Origin: Burkholderia multivorans ATCC BAA-247
GTDB lineage: Bacteria > Pseudomonadota > Gammaproteobacteria > Burkholderiales > Burkholderiaceae
DNA: 64,000 nucleotides
Direction of reading: 5' to 3'
Assembly (NCBI RefSeq): GCF_000959525.1
Contig: NZ_CP009831.1
Span: 434,001 to 498,000, forward strand
This document shows, piece after piece, positions 26,921-34,632 of this stretch. The notes below the pieces were generated by a model. That model saw nothing but the letters and a program-made list of their open reading frames with translations, searched no databases and was not told the DNA's origin. Both the position numbers and the translations under genes were made by a program. Each line of letters starts with the position of its first letter. Position 1 is the stretch's first letter.

Positions 26921-27328
26921 GGCAATCCTCGTTGAATGTGGTTTTTGAAAGACCACGCGTGCGGCGCCGTGCGTGGCGGAGCGGCCGCGCCGGGCGCCGC
27001 ACGCGAGGCATCGCCATTGTTGCGCGCGCACAAAAGTCGAAATGCGGGGAATAACGCACGAATCGGACGTCGATCGCGATTCGGCGGTCGCGGTTGTAAG
27101 GAATGACGGCGGCCGGCGTCGCGGGTGAGTGCCGGACCGCGAAAACGGGCGTCCGCTTACGCGGCGAAAGCGGTGTCGGGCCGGCAGACGGCGATGACGC
27201 GGTGCGCTTCGTGCGGTGCGTCGCTGCGGTGCGGCATGTGTGTGGGCGAGGTGACATAGGGATACGTCAGCCGGCGTATCCGCTGTTCCTTCTCTTATAA
27301 GAAAACGTTTCAACCGGCGACCGCAGGC

Positions 27329-27356
27329 TTGAATACATCACATCGTGATATAAAAT
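27329..27356 (+). promoter_or_regulatory. Promoter with embedded palindromic operator, upstream of DUF1840 gene
   Basis: TTGAAT (27329-27334) and TAAAAT (27351-27356) with a 16-bp spacer make a fair sigma-70 promoter. Inside lies ATACATCAC-ATC-GTGATATAA (27333-27353), which matches the perfect palindrome at 28828-28850 at 16 of 18 arm positions. The overlap suggests repression. Confidence 0.55.
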
Positions 27357-27434
27357 CGAAACAGGCTTCGCGCCATCGGCACGGATGCCGCGGACCGAAC
27401 CCGACCGCGTGTGGCGCGCGTTCTCGCCGGATGA

Positions 27435-27460
27435 CCGCCCGGTTGACGAGAACCGGGCGG
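27435..27460. other. Perfect 10-bp stem hairpin in the 5' leader of the DUF1840 gene
   Basis: CCGCCCGGTT (27435-27444) and AACCGGGCGG (27451-27460) enclose GACGAG. There is no T-run after it. If the promoter at 27329 is right, this lies in the roughly 190-nt leader and could influence mRNA stability or attenuation. Confidence 0.5.
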
Positions 27461-27552
27461 CGATCACGCGCGTGCGACAGGGCGAGTGGAGCCGCGCGCA
27501 AACGTATGCGCGCGCGCCGGGCCGGCTTGCGGCGGCGTAAGGGGAAACGACG

Positions 27553-27873
27553 ATGCTGGTGACTTTTCGATCATCCGCGGCGCCCGACATCGTGATGCTG
27601 CGCGATCTGGCGCAGTATCTGCTGGGGCTCATCGGCAAGGGGCTCGACGTGCGCGGCGTGATCTCGACGGACGAATTGCCGGGCGCGATTGCGCGGCTCG
27701 AGCAGGCGATCGGTGACGATGCGGCGCAGGCGCGCGCACACGCGCATTCGACGCCGGCGCTGCACGCGGAGGCATCGCCGCACGCCGGCGGGCTCGCGCA
27801 GCGCGCCTGGCCGCTGCTCGACATGATGCGCGCGGCGCGCGATCAGGGGCGACATGTGATGTGGGGCGTGTAG
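27553..27873 (+). CDS. DUF1840 domain protein
   Basis: 106 residues, the whole length being the DUF1840 domain. It opens MLVTFRSSAAPDIVMLRDLAQYLLGLIGK, conserved in beta-proteobacteria, has an Ala/His-rich middle, and ends WPLLDMMRAARDQGRHVMWGV, also typical. No function is known for this family. AGGGGAA lies eight bases before the ATG. The gene has its own promoter-operator at 27329-27356 and a strong terminator at 27920-27966, so it is monocistronic. Confidence 0.85.
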   Translation: MLVTFRSSAAPDIVMLRDLAQYLLGLIGKGLDVRGVISTDELPGAIARLEQAIGDDAAQARAHAHSTPALHAEASPHAGGLAQRAWPLLDMMRAARDQGRHVMWGV

Positions 27874-27919
27874 ACGCGCGGCGCGCGTCTTCCGCCGCAG
27901 GGCCGGACCTCCGCTGCAA

Positions 27920-27966
27920 GGCCGACGGTCGCGCGTCGAACGACGCGGCGGCCGTCGGCCGATTTT
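27920..27966 (+). terminator. Intrinsic terminator of the DUF1840 gene
   Basis: GGCCGACGG (27920-27928) pairs with CCGTCGGCC (27952-27960) and CGCGTCG with CGACGCG further in, giving about 17 pairs with one bulge, then GATTTTTG at 27961-27968. It also faces the end of the minus-strand small-protein operon. Confidence 0.75.
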
Positions 27967-27976
27967 TGCATGCGCG

Positions 27977-28126
27977 TTACGGGTGGCGATGCCGCGATGT
28001 GCGTCGCGACGATCGGTGCAGCAGCCTGTCGCGCGTGCGGTCGCGGCTGCGCCGTTCGGCAAAGAACAGCACCGCGAACACGAGGATTGCGAGCAGGATG
28101 ACGATCCTGACGATACCGTGGTCCAT
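27977..28126 (-). CDS. Small single-pass membrane protein, 49 aa
   Basis: MDHGIVRIVILLAILVFAVL and following FFAERR form one membrane helix at residues 5-22, then a very basic tail rich in Arg and His. GGAGG sits seven bases before the ATG at 28124-28126, the main reason for calling it real. It is the third gene of a small-protein series on the minus strand, 44 bp after the 91-residue protein. No family recognised; the basic tail suggests inner-membrane anchoring with a cytoplasmic C-terminus. Confidence 0.6.
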   Translation of the reverse strand: MDHGIVRIVILLAILVFAVLFFAERRSRDRTRDRLLHRSSRRTSRHRHP

Positions 28127-28170
28127 ATCGCCTCCGGCAGTGAGTGGGCCGATGCGCGTGGCGGCGAACC

Positions 28171-28446
28171 TCAGCCTGCCGGCATGAAGGTGCCGACGAG
28201 CTTCGTGTCGATGAAGCGTTTGGCCAGCGCAATCGAGATCCTGAGCGCGTCCGTGTCGTCGCGGAACACGTGATGCTTCGGATCGAGCAGGTGGGCTTCG
28301 TGGCGCCCTTGCGCATCGCGCCAGCACACGACCGCGAGCGGTCGATACAGCGCGCCGAGTTCGAGGCCTTCTCCGGCCGCCGCGTCGACGAGCGCGCACG
28401 CGCGGATCTCACATTGACGATAGCGCAGGCAGAGCGGGGATTCCAT
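28171..28446 (-). CDS. Hypothetical protein, 91 aa
   Basis: Begins MESPLCLRYRQCEIRACALV and contains LAVVCWRDAQGRHEAHLLDPKHHVFRD, with four Cys in the first 45 residues or so and a C-terminus KRFIDTKLVGTFMPAG. AGGAGA lies eight bases before the ATG at 28444-28446. The pattern of beta strands suggests a small soluble domain. I do not recognise the family. It is the middle gene of the three-gene series whose promoter region holds the 28828-28850 palindrome. Confidence 0.65.
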   Translation of the reverse strand: MESPLCLRYRQCEIRACALVDAAAGEGLELGALYRPLAVVCWRDAQGRHEAHLLDPKHHVFRDDTDALRISIALAKRFIDTKLVGTFMPAG

Positions 28447-28551
28447 CGTGTTCTCCTCGGACGGCGCACGTTCCGGCCCCGCGCTCACCCGCACGCGCGG
28501 AGAGGCATTTGATCGGACGAATCCGTGGCGTGGCGCGTGTGCCGGCCGCGA

Positions 28552-28737
28552 TCACGTCAACATCGGCATCGCTTCGATCAGCGCGATGCCGATCAACGCG
28601 CCGATCGCTGCGCCGACCAGCTTCGGATGACACCGTTCGAGATGCAGGGCCGTCAGCAATGCGCCGACCAGGATCACGCCCAGCAGCGCAAATGCGACGA
28701 CGAGGTAACCGATTTCGAAATCGTTGTTGATCACCAT
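28552..28737 (-). CDS. Small two-helix membrane protein, 61 aa
   Basis: MVINNDFEIG then two hydrophobic segments (residues about 11-33 and 41-58, the latter Gly/Ile-rich), ending AMPMLT. An excellent AGGAGG ribosome site lies four to eight bases upstream of the start at 28735-28737. It is the first gene after the perfect operator palindrome at 28828-28850, with a TATAAT on the minus strand at 28826-28831. Its family is unknown; it could be a small inner-membrane accessory or stress protein. Confidence 0.65.
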   Translation of the reverse strand: MVINNDFEIGYLVVAFALLGVILVGALLTALHLERCHPKLVGAAIGALIGIALIEAMPMLT

Positions 28738-28825
28738 GATGCCTCCTTCTCCATGTGCGGCGCGTCGCCTCCGGCGAGGCGGCGCACGCGTACCCGCACG
28801 ACTGCGCGTTTGGCGGGATGTCTGA

Positions 28826-28850
28826 ATTATATATCACAACGTGATATATA
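28826..28850. promoter_or_regulatory. Perfect 10-bp palindromic operator overlapping a -10 box
   Basis: TATATATCAC (28828-28837), spacer AAC, GTGATATATA (28841-28850). The minus strand has TATAAT at 28831-28826, giving a start about 80 nt before the 61-residue gene. The same motif recurs at 27333-27353. It also lies 137 bp upstream of the divergent transglutaminase-like gene, so it may serve both directions. Confidence 0.65.
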
Positions 28851-28986
28851 TGGCATGCTGCGCGCGGTCCGAAGCGGCAACGGCGCGATCGTGCGCGCGG
28901 CCGCGCATCGACGTGCCGCACGCCGTTCGCGCTCGGCTTGACGCTCGCGAACGCGGCGCCCACACTGGGCCGCATCACGGTCACGG

Positions 28987-30912
28987 ATGATGCGCAAAGT
29001 GTTCGATGTGCTGCTTTTTTCTTCCCGATTCGCCGGCTGCGCGGCGCTCGCCGCCTGCGCGGTTTCGCTCGGCATCGGCGCCGCGGCGCACGCGCAGCCG
29101 GCCGACGCCGCGAGCGGCAACGAAGCGCCGGTGACGCTCGAACGCGACGTGCACGAGTTCGTGCTGCAGCACGACGGCGCGCTCGTCGAGTACGACGATT
29201 CGACGTTGCGCGCGAACGATGCGAACGGCATCGACGCGATCGCGCAGCGCTACGTGTGGTTCGACAAGCAGCTGGAGAAGGTCGAGCTGCTCGCGGCGGA
29301 GACGATCGATCGCGACGGCGTCGCGCATCCGGTCGGCCCGGACGGCATCCGCGACGTGCAGGAGCCGCGCTCCGCCGGCGCGCCGACGTTTCAGGACGGC
29401 GTGCTGCGCACCGTCGTGTTCCCGGCGGTCGCAGCCGGTACGCGCACGCGCATCGTGTTTCGCAAGACGCGCACGAAACCGGTCAACCCGGGCTACTTCG
29501 GCTACACCGTCGAGCCGTCGCGCGAGCCGGTCGACGAGCAGCGGCTGATCTTCGACGTGCCGGCCGACATGCCGCTCGTCGCCGATGCGCGCGGCTACGT
29601 CGCGCTGCCGCCCGTCACCGAGAACGGCCGCACGCGCTACACGTTTACGTATCGTCACGGGCCATACGCGCGCATCGAAAAGGGTTCGGTCGGCTATCCC
29701 GACTACGGCGACCACCTCGTCGTGTCGACGCTGCCCGACTACGCGGCGTTCGCCGCGCGTTACCGGAACGCTGCCGCCGATCCGGGCGCGAACGATCCGG
29801 CCGTCGTGCAGTTCGCACGGTCGTTGACGGCCGACGCACCCGACCCGCGCGAGAAGGCGCGCATTCTCTACGACTGGGTGCAGACGAACGTGCGCTACGT
29901 CGCGCTGTTTCTCGGCGAAACGGCGGCCGCGCCGCATCGCGTGACCGACATCCTGCGCAACCGCTACGGCGACTGCAAGGACCACGTCGCGCTGTTCGGC
30001 GCGCTGCTCGGCGCGGTCGGCATCCGCAGCGAACCGGTGCTGCTGAACCTCGGCGCGGTCTATACGCTGCCGTCCGTGCCCGGCTATGGCGCCGGCGCGA
30101 TCAATCATGCGATCACGTGGCTGCCCGACTTAGGGTTGTACGCGGACACGACGACCACCGGCATCGCGTTCGGCTATCTGCCCCCGATCGTGATGGATCG
30201 CCCCGCGCTGCTCGTCGATTCGGGCGTGCTGTCGCGTACGCCTGCCACGCAGCCGCGGCGGCGCACCGCGCGGCTCGACATCGATGCCGCCGTGCGCGGC
30301 GACGCGCGTTTTCATGCGTACGTCGAGGACGACGGCTGGACCGCCGAGCTCGAGCGCTCGGTGTTCCGTCGTGCGACGCCCGATCGCATCGGGCAGCTCG
30401 CGAACGAGCGTCTGATGCAGACCGGCCTGCGCGGGCGCGCGCAGTTGACGACGAGCGATCGGCGCACGCACGCGGGGCCGTTCGACGTGACGATGTCCGG
30501 CACGCTCGATCATCCGGTCTGGCCAGACGGCACGACCGCGGTGCCTGCGCTGTCGAGCGTCGCGGGCGGCATCGCGACGCAGGTCCAGGCGTGGTTGCAG
30601 GAGCCGGTGCGCACGCAGCCGTGGGTCTGCATCGGCGGCACGTTCGACGAGACCGCGCAAATCGCGCTGCCGCCCGACGTCGCGGTGATCGATGTGCCGG
30701 CCGACAAGGCGGTGCGCGACCGCTTCGTCGATTTCACGTCGCACTACGTATTCGATCCGGTCGCGCGCGTCGTGCAGATCACGCGACGGCTGAATGCGAC
30801 CTTCGATAGCCAGGTGTGTTCGCCCGAAACGTTCGCGACGCTGCGCGCATCGCTCGAGCGGATCGAGCGCGACACGCAGGCACAGATCGTCGTGCGCGCA
30901 CGGCCACGTTGA
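28987..30912 (+). CDS. DUF3857 / transglutaminase-like domain exported protein
   Basis: 641 residues. A signal peptide occupies about residues 1-36 (ending AHA-QPAD). Residues about 50-230 match DUF3857, a beta-rich domain commonly fused to transglutaminase cores. The papain-like triad is intact: Cys330 in YGDCKDHV, His374 in NHAITW, Asp387 in YADTT. The remaining 220 residues are a beta-rich C-terminal domain. Proteins of this build are periplasmic and thought to process peptides or cross-link; activity is unproven. A second ATG three bases on is equally possible as start. It diverges from the small-protein series across the shared palindrome. Confidence 0.85.
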   Translation: MMRKVFDVLLFSSRFAGCAALAACAVSLGIGAAAHAQPADAASGNEAPVTLERDVHEFVLQHDGALVEYDDSTLRANDANGIDAIAQRYVWFDKQLEKVELLAAETIDRDGVAHPVGPDGIRDVQEPRSAGAPTFQDGVLRTVVFPAVAAGTRTRIVFRKTRTKPVNPGYFGYTVEPSREPVDEQRLIFDVPADMPLVADARGYVALPPVTENGRTRYTFTYRHGPYARIEKGSVGYPDYGDHLVVSTLPDYAAFAARYRNAAADPGANDPAVVQFARSLTADAPDPREKARILYDWVQTNVRYVALFLGETAAAPHRVTDILRNRYGDCKDHVALFGALLGAVGIRSEPVLLNLGAVYTLPSVPGYGAGAINHAITWLPDLGLYADTTTTGIAFGYLPPIVMDRPALLVDSGVLSRTPATQPRRRTARLDIDAAVRGDARFHAYVEDDGWTAELERSVFRRATPDRIGQLANERLMQTGLRGRAQLTTSDRRTHAGPFDVTMSGTLDHPVWPDGTTAVPALSSVAGGIATQVQAWLQEPVRTQPWVCIGGTFDETAQIALPPDVAVIDVPADKAVRDRFVDFTSHYVFDPVARVVQITRRLNATFDSQVCSPETFATLRASLERIERDTQAQIVVRARPR

Positions 30913-30994
30913 GCGCCGCGCGCGATCCGCGAACGCGGACGCGGCGGCAACCGCAATCGCGTGCGCCGGCGGGCACACGCACAGGAGAGAGACG

Positions 30995-31171
30995 ATGACG
31001 GAACGAGACTACGAAATCGCCGATCTGTCGAAGGAACTGCTCGTCAGGATCGTGCAGGGTACTGTGACGAACGGTGCGACGGTGGATCCGCAGCAGTGCG
31101 CGACGCTCGCGGTGCAGTGCGCGACCGTGCTGATCGACACGCTGGAGGCGCGCACCGGCGCGGGCGGCTGA
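30995..31171 (+). CDS. Small hypothetical protein, 58 aa
   Basis: Begins MTERDYEIADLSKELLVRIV and contains VTNGATVDPQQCATLAVQCATVLIDTLEARTG. AGGAGAGA precedes the ATG by five to eight bases. Acidic N-terminal helix, then a helix with two Cys. It follows the transglutaminase-like gene by 82 bp on the same strand and may share its transcript. I do not recognise a family. Confidence 0.6.
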   Translation: MTERDYEIADLSKELLVRIVQGTVTNGATVDPQQCATLAVQCATVLIDTLEARTGAGG

Positions 31172-31296
31172 ACGGCAGCGCGCGTTCACGCAGCCGCGCG
31201 AGCCGCGCCGCGTGAAGACGGTCGACGTGCCGCACGACCGCGACTCGATCGCCGACGACGACGTGATCCGGCGGCGACCGCGGCCTGCCGACCCGG

Positions 31297-32292
31297 TCAT
31301 GCCGCGGCGTCTGCGTCGGCGCGCACCGCGCCCGGCGGCCGCCCGACGACGCGCTTGAACGCGCGGCTGAACGCGGCGAGCGACCCGTAGCCGAGCCGAT
31401 ACGCGACCGTCTCGATCGCCTCGCGATCGCGCGCGATCCAGCGTGCGGCGAGCCGCATCCGCAGTTCGGTCAGGTAGCGCACGGGCGTCATCCCGGTCGC
31501 GGCAAGAAAACGTTCGGCGAACACCGAACGCGACACGCCGGCCTCGGCGGCGAGTTCGGCAACGCTCCAGTTGCGGCCGGGATCGCGATGCAGCGCGACG
31601 ATCGCGCGGCCGAGCTTCGGCTCGCGCAGCGCCTGCACCCAGCCCGACGCGTCGCCGCATCCGCATTCGACCCAGCCGCGCACGATGAACGCGGCGACGA
31701 CGTCCGCGAGCCGCGCGAGAATGCCCGCGAAGCCCGCGCGCTCGGCGCAGGATTCGCGCTCCATCGCGTCGAGCATCGGCCGGATCTCCGGATAGCGCGC
31801 GAGCAGCGTGCCGACGTGCATGAACTCGGGCATCGTGCCGACGAGCGGCTGCATCCCGCCGAGATCGAGTTCCATGCACGCGCTGAAGATCAGCGCATCG
31901 CCGCCAGCGGAATCGGCCGCGGCGCCGTCGGCCGCCGCGCCCGCCGATGCGACCGACGCGACCGAATCGCAAATGCGTGCGACTTCGAAGCCGCCGATCT
32001 CGCGGCACGGCACGTCGGGGTCGGACATGAGCGTATGCATGTTGCCGTGCGGCAGCAGGATCGCATCGCCGGCCTCGAGCTGCATCGTCGCGCCGGCCGC
32101 GTCGCGCAGCAGCACGGGCCCGCGCCCGACGAAATGAAACTGCGCGCGGCCGGGCACCTGCCCGAAGCTCAGGCCGAACGGCCGCGCGACCTGGATGCGG
32201 CGGTACTGGACGCCGCTCAGGCGCATCCCGAGCAGCAGCTCGCTGACGAGATCGTGCGCATCGGGCATGACGGGAGGCAGCGTGTCGGGCAT
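31297..32292 (-). CDS. AraC-family regulator with N-terminal cupin domain
   Basis: 331 residues. Residues about 15-185 are a cupin-type sensor (AGDAILLPHGNMHTLMSDP), followed by a helical linker and two helix-turn-helix motifs at the C-terminus (WSVAELAAEAGVSRSVFAERF and AIETVAYRLGYGSLAAFSRAFKR, then the conserved VGRPPGAVR). Such cupin-6 AraC proteins usually control an adjacent efflux carrier. The MFS gene is divergent, and the 108-bp spacer contains two direct repeats placed as AraC half-sites. Confidence 0.88.
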   Translation of the reverse strand: MPDTLPPVMPDAHDLVSELLLGMRLSGVQYRRIQVARPFGLSFGQVPGRAQFHFVGRGPVLLRDAAGATMQLEAGDAILLPHGNMHTLMSDPDVPCREIGGFEVARICDSVASVASAGAAADGAAADSAGGDALIFSACMELDLGGMQPLVGTMPEFMHVGTLLARYPEIRPMLDAMERESCAERAGFAGILARLADVVAAFIVRGWVECGCGDASGWVQALREPKLGRAIVALHRDPGRNWSVAELAAEAGVSRSVFAERFLAATGMTPVRYLTELRMRLAARWIARDREAIETVAYRLGYGSLAAFSRAFKRVVGRPPGAVRADADAAA

Positions 32293-32357
32293 CGCATTCT
32301 CGGACGTTTGATCAACAAAGGCGGATTGTATGTCATAGACCGTCCTGCCGTCGCTCC

Positions 32358-32391
32358 TTACGATACGCCGTCATCGACCTTTTACGATACG
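32358..32391 (+). promoter_or_regulatory. Direct repeats TTACGATACG, 24 bp apart (AraC-type operator)
   Basis: Identical 10-mers at 32358-32367 and 32382-32391, the second ending nine bases before the MFS ATG. AraC-family dimers bind direct half-sites spaced about two helical turns; 24 bp centre-to-centre is close to that. The position over the MFS translation start region suggests repression by the divergent regulator. Confidence 0.55.
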
Positions 32392-32400
32392 GAACGACGG

Positions 32401-33600
32401 ATGAATCCCGGAATTTCCTCCACCGCCTCGCAGGCGGCTCCCCGCGAACCGGCCTGGGGCGCGGTGTTCGCGATGGCGCTCGGCGTGTTCGGCCTCGTCA
32501 CGGCCGAATTCCTGCCCGCGAGCCTGCTCACGCCGATGGCCGACAGTCTCGGCGTCACCGAAGGCGTCGCCGGTCAGGCGGTCACCGCGACCGCGACGGT
32601 CGCGCTCGTGACGAGCCTGCTGATCGCCGCCGCGACGCGCACGATCGACCGCCGACGCGTGCTGCTCGCGTTCTCGCTGCTGCTGATCGCGTCGAATCTC
32701 GCGGTCGCGTTCGCGACGAACCTGACGACGGTGCTGATCGGCCGCGTCGTGCTCGGCATCGCGCTCGGCGGCTTCTGGACGATGGCGACCGCGACCGCGA
32801 TGCGGCTCGTGCCGGCCGCGATGGTGCCGCGCGCGCTATCGATCATCTTCAGCGGCGTCGCCGTCGCGACGATCGCGGCCGCGCCGCTCGGCAGCTACTT
32901 CGGTCACCTGATCGGCTGGCGCAACGTGTTCCTGATCGCGGCCGCGCTCGGCGGCGTCGCGTTCCTGTCGCAGGTCGCGACGCTGCCCTCGATGCCGCCG
33001 AGCGGCACGACGCGGCTGCGCACGCTGATCGACGTCCTGCGCCGGCCGGGCGTCGGCCTCGGGATGTTCGCGACGACGCTCGTCTTCACGGGTCACTTCG
33101 CCTTCTTCACGTATCTGCGGCCGTTCCTCGAGCAGGTCGCGGGCGTCGGCGTGAACGGGCTGTCGGCGATCCTGCTCGGCTACGGCGTCGCGAACTTCGT
33201 CGGCACGTCGCTCGCGGGCCGCGTGCTCGAACACCGGCTGCGGCCGATGCTGATCGCGATGCCCGCGCTGATGGTCGTGCTCGGCGTGCTGCTGGTCGTG
33301 CTCGGCCGCGCACCGGCGATCGATGCGATCCTCGTCGCGTTGTGGGGGATGGCGTTCGGCGGCGTGCCGGTCGCATGGTCGACGTGGGTCACGCGCACGG
33401 TGCCGGACGAAGCCGAGAGCGCGGGCGGCCTCATCGTCGCGGCCGTGCAGCTCGCGATCGCGACGGGCGCGGCGGCGGGCGGCGTCGTGTTCGATGCGAC
33501 CGGCGCCGGCGGCGTGTTCGTCGGCGCGGCGGTGGTGCTGGCCGTCGCGGTCGCGACGATCGTCACCGCGGTGCCGAAGCGCGTCGAAGCGGTGTCGTAA
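32401..33600 (+). CDS. MFS efflux transporter (DHA1-type)
   Basis: 399 residues, twelve helices. It begins with a short cytoplasmic stretch, then AWGAVFAMALGVFGLVTAEFLPASLLTPMADSLG, characteristic of the DHA1 subfamily that includes purine-ribonucleoside and arabinose exporters (NepI, SotB). The loop 2-3 motif is degenerate (AAATRTIDRRRVLLAFSLL). The gene starts directly after the direct-repeat operator and has only a weak ribosome site (GGAACGACGG). Export of a metabolite or drug under control of the AraC gene is likely; substrate unknown. Confidence 0.86.
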   Translation: MNPGISSTASQAAPREPAWGAVFAMALGVFGLVTAEFLPASLLTPMADSLGVTEGVAGQAVTATATVALVTSLLIAAATRTIDRRRVLLAFSLLLIASNLAVAFATNLTTVLIGRVVLGIALGGFWTMATATAMRLVPAAMVPRALSIIFSGVAVATIAAAPLGSYFGHLIGWRNVFLIAAALGGVAFLSQVATLPSMPPSGTTRLRTLIDVLRRPGVGLGMFATTLVFTGHFAFFTYLRPFLEQVAGVGVNGLSAILLGYGVANFVGTSLAGRVLEHRLRPMLIAMPALMVVLGVLLVVLGRAPAIDAILVALWGMAFGGVPVAWSTWVTRTVPDEAESAGGLIVAAVQLAIATGAAAGGVVFDATGAGGVFVGAAVVLAVAVATIVTAVPKRVEAVS

Positions 33601-33612
33601 CGGGTGCGGTGT

Positions 33613-33634
33613 GCGGTGCCGGTTCGGGCACCGC
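33613..33634. terminator. Hairpin after the MFS gene
   Basis: GCGGTGCC (33613-33620) and GGCACCGC (33627-33634) form an 8-bp perfect stem with a GGTTCG loop, 13 bases after the stop. No T-run follows, so termination strength is uncertain. Confidence 0.4.
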
Positions 33635-33767
33635 GCCGATTCGTCGACGAGTATGTCTCGTTGCGCGCGCGCCGGCCGGCGCAACGGTGGCGGTGCGCAG
33701 CAACACGCGCGCGCCGCGCGGCTGCGCTTCGATGCGATCGCGCCGACGCGCGGCGCCGGCGTCAACC

Positions 33768-33788
33768 TTAGCCTCAGCCTCAGCCTCA
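33768..33788 (-). repeat. GCCTCA hexanucleotide repeat creating four in-frame stops
   Basis: GCCTCA occurs three times at 33771-33788, with a variant unit before it. On the minus strand this reads TGA-GGC-TGA-GGC-TGA-GGC-TAA, so the PEP-mutase-like gene ends in a ladder of four in-frame stop codons. Confidence 0.8.
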
Positions 33789-34547
33789 GCCGCGTGGCGG
33801 CACGAGCGCCGCAAGCGCCTTCATCGCCTGAATGTACGGATACGGCCCGTGGCTGATGCGCGACACGCCGCATGCGGCGAGTTCCGCGATCGTCGGCGTT
33901 TCGGCCACGCGCATCACGTTCACCGGCAGCGGCGATGCCGCCGTCAGCTTGCGGATCAGCGCGGGCGACTTCAGGCCCGGCACGAACAGCCCGTCCGCAC
34001 CCGCTTCCGCGTAGGCGCGTGCGCGTGCGAGCACCGCGTCGATCAGCGCCTCGTCGTGCGTGTCGGCGGGGACGACGAAACAGACGTCCGTGCGCGCATT
34101 GATGAAATATCCGCTGCCGCTCTTGTCGGCCGCGCGGCGCGCTGCGGCGATGCGCGCAACCGCTTCGTCGACGCTGCGCACTTCGCCGGTCGCGGGAACG
34201 CTGTCCTCGAGATTGCAGCCGATCGCGCCGGCCTCGATGCTGAGCGCGATCGTATCGGCGACGTCGTCGGGCCGCTCGCCGTAGCCGCTTTCGAGATCGG
34301 CGCTGACCGGCAGATCGGTCGCGGCGACGATGCGGGCAAGCAGCTCGATGGCCAGCGCGCGCGGCATGTCTTCGCCGTCGGCGTAACCGTTGGCCTTCGC
34401 GATCGACCAGCTTCCGGTCGCGAGGGCGGGCGCGCCGGTGTCGGCGACGGCGCGCGCGCTGCCCGCATCCCAGACGTTGAACAGCACCAGCGGATCGCCG
34501 GCGCGATGCAGTGCGCGAAAGCGGGCATGCTTGTCAGCAGTTGTCAT
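33786..34547 (-). CDS. Isocitrate lyase/PEP-mutase superfamily enzyme
   Basis: 253 residues; the start MTTADKHARF at 34545-34547 has AGGAGA eight bases upstream, unlike the longer open frame. The TIM barrel shows LVLFNVWDAGSARAVADTG, the metal-binding SADLESGYG, GCNLEDS and INARTD, and FVPGLKSP. The flexible loop with the catalytic Cys of true isocitrate and methylisocitrate lyases (KKCGH) is absent, so I expect a short-form member such as a carboxyphosphonoenolpyruvate- or oxaloacetate-type C-C/C-P bond enzyme of unknown substrate. It lies 85 bp downstream of a MarR gene in the same direction. Confidence 0.83.
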   Translation of the reverse strand: MTTADKHARFRALHRAGDPLVLFNVWDAGSARAVADTGAPALATGSWSIAKANGYADGEDMPRALAIELLARIVAATDLPVSADLESGYGERPDDVADTIALSIEAGAIGCNLEDSVPATGEVRSVDEAVARIAAARRAADKSGSGYFINARTDVCFVVPADTHDEALIDAVLARARAYAEAGADGLFVPGLKSPALIRKLTAASPLPVNVMRVAETPTIAELAACGVSRISHGPYPYIQAMKALAALVPPRG

Positions 34548-34632
34548 ATGCGTGTCTCCTGGTTGGCGGATCGAGTGCCGCGATGAAGGATACGCTTTCG
34601 CGCCGCGCGCGCACGGAAAATCTCGCGACGGC

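Larger units (their letters stand above)
26921..27552. other. Regulatory intergenic region between rpfF and DUF1840 gene
   Basis: 632 bp with no supported gene but dense symmetry: GGATACG-N8-CGTATCC (27260-27281), CTTATAAG (27293-27301 region), the operator-promoter at 27329-27356 and a 10-bp-stem hairpin at 27435-27460. The rpfF promoter must lie at the left end; I see no clear consensus there. Confidence 0.6.

Noticed and set aside
33786-34547. Annotation as isocitrate or methylisocitrate lyase
   Set aside because: The catalytic Cys loop of these lyases is missing and the protein is too short; kept as superfamily member.
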